Shown: positions 56,242-64,000 of the stretch, piece by piece
Layout of the letters: each line of letters begins with the position of its first letter
Position numbering within the stretch: the stretch's first letter is position 1
Assembly (NCBI GenBank): GCA_005884925.1
Contig: VAYU01000026.1
Span: forward strand, 41,662 to 105,661
DNA length: 64,000 nucleotides
Origin: Actinomycetota bacterium
GTDB taxonomy: Bacteria > Actinomycetota > UBA4738 > HRBIN12
Direction: 5' to 3'
Position numbers and translations under genes: made by a program
Notes under the pieces: generated by a model
Databases searched by the model: none
What the model saw: the letters and a program-made list of their open reading frames with translations, nothing else
Told to the model about the DNA's origin: nothing

Positions 56242-57273
56242 TCACCCGACGGTCCAGGTGTCTCCGCCGTGCAGGAGCGCCTTCAGATCACCGGGCCCTA
56301 GCCGTTCCACCGCGCGCTCGAGCTGTGATCGCACCGCCTCCCCGTAGGTGGGTCGGTCCTCCTCGTGGAACACGCCGATGCACGTGGGTTCGGTCGGACC
56401 ATGCGAGAGGTGCGCCAGCGCGAAGGCGAGGGAGGGACGGCCGTGGATGTCATGGGTGACGATGGAGCTGGGGTCCGACTCCGCAACCGTGGCGATCTCG
56501 AGTCGGCCGTTCTCGCCGACCCGGACGCAGCGCGTTCCCTCATCGAACACGATCGGCTCCCCGTCGACCAGACGGATCTGGTTGTGCACGCCTTGCTGCT
56601 TGTCCCGGATCAGGTCGAACGCGCCGTCGTTGAACACGTTGCAGTTCTGGTAGATCTCGACGAAGGCTGACCCCGGGTGCTCCGTCGCCTGTCGCAACAC
56701 GTCGGTCAGATGCTTCCGATCGTTGTCGACCGTTCGAGCGACGAACGTCGCCTCGGCTCCCAGCGCCAACGCGACCGGGTTGAAGGGGTGGTCGACGGAG
56801 CCGAACGGTGTCGACTTCGTCACCTTGCCCACTTCGGAGGTCGGCGAGTACTGGCCCTTCGTGAGCCCGTAGATCTGGTTGTTGAACATCAGGATCTTGA
56901 TGTTCACGTTCCGCCGCAGCGCGTGGATCAGATGATTCCCACCGATCGACAGCGCGTCGCCGTCCCCGGTAACGACCCAGACGTGCAGGTCGGGGTTGGC
57001 CGTCGCGACACCCGTCGCGATCGCAGGCGCCCGACCGTGGATCCCGTGGAAACCGTAGGTGTCCATGTAGTACGTGAACCGACCGCTGCAGCCGATCCCG
57101 GAGATGAACACGGTGTTGTGGGGCTCGATCCCCAGCTCCGGCATGAATCCCTGCACGGCCGCGAGGATCGCGTAATCGCCGCACCCGGGACACCATCGCG
57201 GTTCCTGGTCGGATGTGAAGTCCTTCTTCGTCAGCGTGGCGATCCCGCCGACGTCACCGTTCTCCTCAGCCAT
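56242..57273 (-). CDS. korB: 2-oxoacid:ferredoxin oxidoreductase beta subunit
   Basis: WCPGCGDYAILAAVQGFMPELGIEPHNTVFISGIGCSGRFTYYMDTYGFHGIHGRAPAIATGVATANPDLHVWVVTGDGDALSIGGNH. Confidence 0.93.
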   Translation of the reverse strand: MAEENGDVGGIATLTKKDFTSDQEPRWCPGCGDYAILAAVQGFMPELGIEPHNTVFISGIGCSGRFTYYMDTYGFHGIHGRAPAIATGVATANPDLHVWVVTGDGDALSIGGNHLIHALRRNVNIKILMFNNQIYGLTKGQYSPTSEVGKVTKSTPFGSVDHPFNPVALALGAEATFVARTVDNDRKHLTDVLRQATEHPGSAFVEIYQNCNVFNDGAFDLIRDKQQGVHNQIRLVDGEPIVFDEGTRCVRVGENGRLEIATVAESDPSSIVTHDIHGRPSLAFALAHLSHGPTEPTCIGVFHEEDRPTYGEAVRSQLERAVERLGPGDLKALLHGGDTWTVG

Positions 57274-59164
57274 GCAACATCCTCACGATCGCATCCTCCA
57301 GCTCATCGGCCCAGATCGGCAGCCCCTGGACCTTCGAGAAGGTCTTCGCATCGGCGAGGAACCGGGCCCGGATCAACATCGTGAGCTGTCCCGAGTTGAG
57401 CTCCGGGATCAGGACCTGCCGGTACCTCGTCACGATCTCACCCGTGTTCGCCGGCATCGGGTTCAGCCACCGCAGGTGCGCCGTGGCGACCCGCTCCCCG
57501 GATCCGCGGACGCGCTGGACCGCGGCGCGGACCGTACCGGCCGTGGAACCCCAGCCGAGCACCAACAGCTCCGCATCGCCCGTCGGGTCGTCGACCTCGA
57601 GGGGCGGGATGTCCGCGGCGATCCCTTCGACCTTCTCCCGTCGGATGTGCGTCATCCGCTCATGGTTGTCGGCCTCGTAGCTGATGTCGCCCGTCCGGTC
57701 CTCGCGCTCGAGGCCACCGATCCGATGTTCGAGCCCGGGCGTCCCCGGGATCGCCCACGGTCGCGCGAGCCGCTCGTCCCGCGCGTACGGGAGGAACTCC
57801 GAGCCGTTCGCCCTCGCGAACATGGGGTCGATGGTCGGCAGCGCATCGACGTCGGGGAGCAGCCAGGGTTCGGACGAGTTCTGCAGGAAGCTGTCCGAGA
57901 GCAGGATGATAGGGGTCCGGTAGCGGATCGCGACGCGTGCGGCCTCCATGGCCACGGAGAAGCAATCCGCCGGCGATGACGGGGCCACGATCGGGATCGG
58001 CGACTCGCCGTGGCGACCGAACATCGCGTGCAACAGGTCTCCTTGCTCGTTCTTGGTCGGCATCCCGGTGGAAGGACCGGCGCGCATCACGTCGACCACG
58101 ATCATGGGCAGCTCCGTGATCACGGCGAGACCGACGGTCTCGGCCTTCAGGTCGATGCCCGGCCCGCTCGTCCCCGTCACGCCCAGGTGACCGGTGAACG
58201 CCGCGCCGAGGGCCATGTTGGCCGCGGCGATCTCGTCCTCAGCCTGGATCGTCACCACGCCGAAGTTCTTGTGCTTCGACAGCTCATGGAGGAGGTCGGA
58301 TGCGGGGGTGATCGGATAGCTCGCGTAGAACAGGGGCACGCCGCTGCGGACCGACGCCGCGATCAGTCCCCACGCGAGCGCCTGGGACCCCGCGACGTTC
58401 CGGTAGGTCCCCTCGATGACCGGCGCGGCCGGCACGTGGATCTGGTGCGCGAAGAGCTCGGTCGTCTCGCCGAAGTTGAAGCCGGCGTTGAACGATGCGA
58501 CGTTCGCCTCGTAGATCTCGGGCTTGCCGCCGAACTTCTTCTCCAACCACCTGAGCGTGACGTCGACCGGGCGCCCGTACATCCACGAGACGAGCCCGAG
58601 GGCGAACATGTTCTTCGATCGCTCGGCCTCCTTCTTGCCCACACCGAGGCTCTCGACCGCACGAACCGTGATCGACGTCATCGGGACCGGGTAGATCTGG
58701 TACCCGTCCAGGGTCCCGTCCGTGGTTGGGTCGGACGCGTACCCCGCCTTCTCGAGGTTGCGCTGGGTGAACGAATCCTCGTTGATGATGATGGTCCCAC
58801 CCCGCGCCACCTTGTCCAGGTCGGCTCTGAGCGCCGCGGGGTTCATGGCCACCAGGACGTCCGCGTGGTCGCCCGGGGTGGTGATGTCGGTGCTCGCGAA
58901 CTGGATCTGGAAGGCGGATACCCCATGCACCGTGCCGGCCGGAGCCCGGATCTCGGCCGGGAAGTCCGGCAGCGTCGCAAGATCGTTCCCGAGGATCGCA
59001 GTCGCATTGGTGAACCGGTCACCGGTCAATTGCATGCCGTCTCCGGAATCACCTGCGAATCGGATGACGACGTGGTCACGCTCTTCGACGGTCTTGCTCA
59101 TCGAACCGGTTGGCTGCGGGGCCATACGCTCCTTCTCGTTGCGGACGGCGTTGCGCTTGAGCAT
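57266..59164 (-). CDS. korA: 2-oxoacid:acceptor oxidoreductase alpha (gamma-alpha fused) subunit
   Basis: HVVIRFAGDSGDGMQLTGDRFTNATAILGNDLATLPDFPAEIRAPAGTVHGVSAFQIQFAS...FYASYPITPASDLLHELSKHKNFGVVTIQAEDEIAAANMALGAAFTG. Confidence 0.93.
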   Translation of the reverse strand: MLKRNAVRNEKERMAPQPTGSMSKTVEERDHVVIRFAGDSGDGMQLTGDRFTNATAILGNDLATLPDFPAEIRAPAGTVHGVSAFQIQFASTDITTPGDHADVLVAMNPAALRADLDKVARGGTIIINEDSFTQRNLEKAGYASDPTTDGTLDGYQIYPVPMTSITVRAVESLGVGKKEAERSKNMFALGLVSWMYGRPVDVTLRWLEKKFGGKPEIYEANVASFNAGFNFGETTELFAHQIHVPAAPVIEGTYRNVAGSQALAWGLIAASVRSGVPLFYASYPITPASDLLHELSKHKNFGVVTIQAEDEIAAANMALGAAFTGHLGVTGTSGPGIDLKAETVGLAVITELPMIVVDVMRAGPSTGMPTKNEQGDLLHAMFGRHGESPIPIVAPSSPADCFSVAMEAARVAIRYRTPIILLSDSFLQNSSEPWLLPDVDALPTIDPMFARANGSEFLPYARDERLARPWAIPGTPGLEHRIGGLEREDRTGDISYEADNHERMTHIRREKVEGIAADIPPLEVDDPTGDAELLVLGWGSTAGTVRAAVQRVRGSGERVATAHLRWLNPMPANTGEIVTRYRQVLIPELNSGQLTMLIRARFLADAKTFSKVQGLPIWADELEDAIVRMLHG

Positions 59165-59181
59165 CTAGCGTAGCGCGCCAC

Positions 59182-60162
59182 GTGGGCAGCGACCGGCAGG
59201 GACGCGTTGTGTTTGTATGTGGCATGCACACACAGCGGTTGGGGGCCAAGGGTCCCGAGCTCTCGGTGATCGGCTTCGGGGCGTGGGAGGCCGGCGGCAT
59301 CGACTGGGGTCCCAATCGGTCGGAATCCGACGTGATCGATGCGATCCGTGCCGGGTTCGAGGCGGGGATGAACTGGGTCGACACCGCTGAGGTGTACGGC
59401 GATGGCGTGTCCGAGCTCTTGGTCGGCAAGGCACTCGCCGGGCGAGGGGACGGGGTTCTCCTGGCCACCAAGGTGGCCCCGGCGCCGGAGGGAACGGGGT
59501 TCCGGCCAGAGCAGGTCCGGGCGGCCTGCGACGCTTCCCTCGGTCGTCTCGGGATCGACGCGATCGACCTCTACCAGCTGCACTGGCCGGATGGGACCGG
59601 TGTCCCGGTCGAAGACACCTGGGGGGCGATGGGCGGACTGGTCGATGCCGGCAAGGTCCGCTGGGTCGGGGTCTCGAACTTCGATCGGACCCTCATCGGG
59701 CGGTGCCGCGCGATCCGGGACGTCGACTCGCTGCAGCAGGAGTTCTCGCTGGTTCACCTGGACGATCGGGAGCTGATCGGTTGGTGCGGCGAGGTGGGGA
59801 TCGGCGTCCTCAGCTACTCACCGCTCGGCGCCGGGCTCCTGACCGGAGCCCTGCACCGCGAGGATGCGGAGCGGATCGACGATTGGCGGGCCTCGGACGG
59901 ACTCACGTCCGCCGCCCACCTCGACCGAGCGTTCGCCCTGGTCGACGGGATGCGACCCGTGGCCGAACGGCTCGGCGTGAACGTGCCGCAGCTGGCCCTG
60001 GCATGGAACCGGCATCAGCCGGGCGTGACCAGCGCCATCGCGGGAAGCCGAGACGCCGAACACACCCGATCGAACGCCGCGGCGGGAGATCTGGAGCTCG
60101 ACGCCGCCACGCTCGCCGAGCTCGAGGCGCTCATCGAGCGGGGCGGAACCGACCGGTCCTAG
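59182..60162 (+). CDS. Aldo/keto reductase
   Basis: LSVIGFGAWEAGGIDWG...NWVDTAEVYGDGVSELLVGKAL...DLYQLHWPD...VRWVGVSNFD. Confidence 0.92.
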   Translation: MGSDRQGRVVFVCGMHTQRLGAKGPELSVIGFGAWEAGGIDWGPNRSESDVIDAIRAGFEAGMNWVDTAEVYGDGVSELLVGKALAGRGDGVLLATKVAPAPEGTGFRPEQVRAACDASLGRLGIDAIDLYQLHWPDGTGVPVEDTWGAMGGLVDAGKVRWVGVSNFDRTLIGRCRAIRDVDSLQQEFSLVHLDDRELIGWCGEVGIGVLSYSPLGAGLLTGALHREDAERIDDWRASDGLTSAAHLDRAFALVDGMRPVAERLGVNVPQLALAWNRHQPGVTSAIAGSRDAEHTRSNAAAGDLELDAATLAELEALIERGGTDRS

Positions 60163-60659
60163 CCGGAACGACGCTCCACCTGGCGGATCCGCCGGACGAC
60201 CCCATCGAGGATCTTGGTCGCGAGCTGGGGTTCGCCCTCGAGCAGCTTCCGGAGCGTCCGTCGGAACAGCCGCACGACCCGGATGGGCGTCACGGCCGTG
60301 ATCGACGCCGTGCGCGGCCCGCCGTCGATCGTCGACAGCTCACCGAAGAAGTCGCCGGGCAGGACCTCGCCGACCCGCCGACCGTTCCGGGTGACCTTGG
60401 CTCTGCCCTCCATGACCACGAAGAGGGTCTCCCCGAGCGAACCCTCCCGCACGATCTGCTCGCCGGGCGTGAACGCCAGCTCGTCGGCCTCGTGCGCCAG
60501 CCACCGGAGATGCTTCTTGGGAAGGTCCGCGAACAGCGGGACGCCGGCGAGGGCGACGGCGGTCTCCCGCTTCGTGCGAGACGCGCGCACCTCGGGCTGG
60601 CGGGCCCTCGATGGCCCTTTGGTATCGCGCATCACCATGTCCGGGAGGCTTTGGGTCAC
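60159..60659 (-). CDS. Cyclic nucleotide-binding domain protein
   Basis: LFADLPKKHLRWLAHEADELAFTPGEQIVREGSLGETLFVVMEGRAKVTRNGRRVGEVLPGDFFGELSTIDGGPRTASITAVTP. Confidence 0.88.
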   Translation of the reverse strand: MTQSLPDMVMRDTKGPSRARQPEVRASRTKRETAVALAGVPLFADLPKKHLRWLAHEADELAFTPGEQIVREGSLGETLFVVMEGRAKVTRNGRRVGEVLPGDFFGELSTIDGGPRTASITAVTPIRVVRLFRRTLRKLLEGEPQLATKILDGVVRRIRQVERRSG

Positions 60660-60738
60660 CGGCGGAGCCTAGCGGGTCTCCGGTCCAGGGTGCCAGCGAC
60701 GGTCTTCGCAGGTCGCTGCCGTTAGTCTTTGTTCACCG

Positions 60739-64000
<3,262 letters not shown>

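Overview
High-GC, actinobacterial-type chromosomal window with dense, mostly ordinary coding. I recognised no rRNA, tRNA, CRISPR array, transposase or prophage by eye. The strongest signals are: (1) A formate dehydrogenase operon on the minus strand (20358-25047). Its catalytic subunit is split in the ORF track by an in-frame TGA at 24790-24792. Context (NNVDSCNRT-TGA-HAPSVVGL) and a hairpin with a GGUCU loop 18 nt downstream indicate a selenocysteine codon. The [4Fe-4S] head domain of this subunit is encoded by a separate gene two cistrons downstream, so it is a split selenoprotein FDH. (2) Three LexA/SOS-box-like palindromes, at a dnaE2-like/udgX divergent pair, a DUF6504/DUF402 divergent pair, and an exonuclease-GIY-YIG (Cho/UvrC-like) fusion. 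(3) A folate/one-carbon block: fdhD, fhs, cyclodeaminase, glutamate formimidoyltransferase, two GcvT-like genes (one frameshifted), 5-FTHF cyclo-ligase, and metH at the right edge. (4) A TPP riboswitch upstream of thiE and an AIR-synthase-like gene. (5) A heptose-activation cluster (hddA-gmhB-gmhA) next to a Calx-beta repeat protein. (6) Several long perfect inverted repeats inside coding sequences, including a 23-bp stem with a 5-nt loop. (7) A low-density region (about 25.1-28.1 kb) with a 48-bp tandem repeat microprotein and a decayed duplicate of the 3' end of tag. All calls are from reading sequence and the supplied translations; no searches were run.
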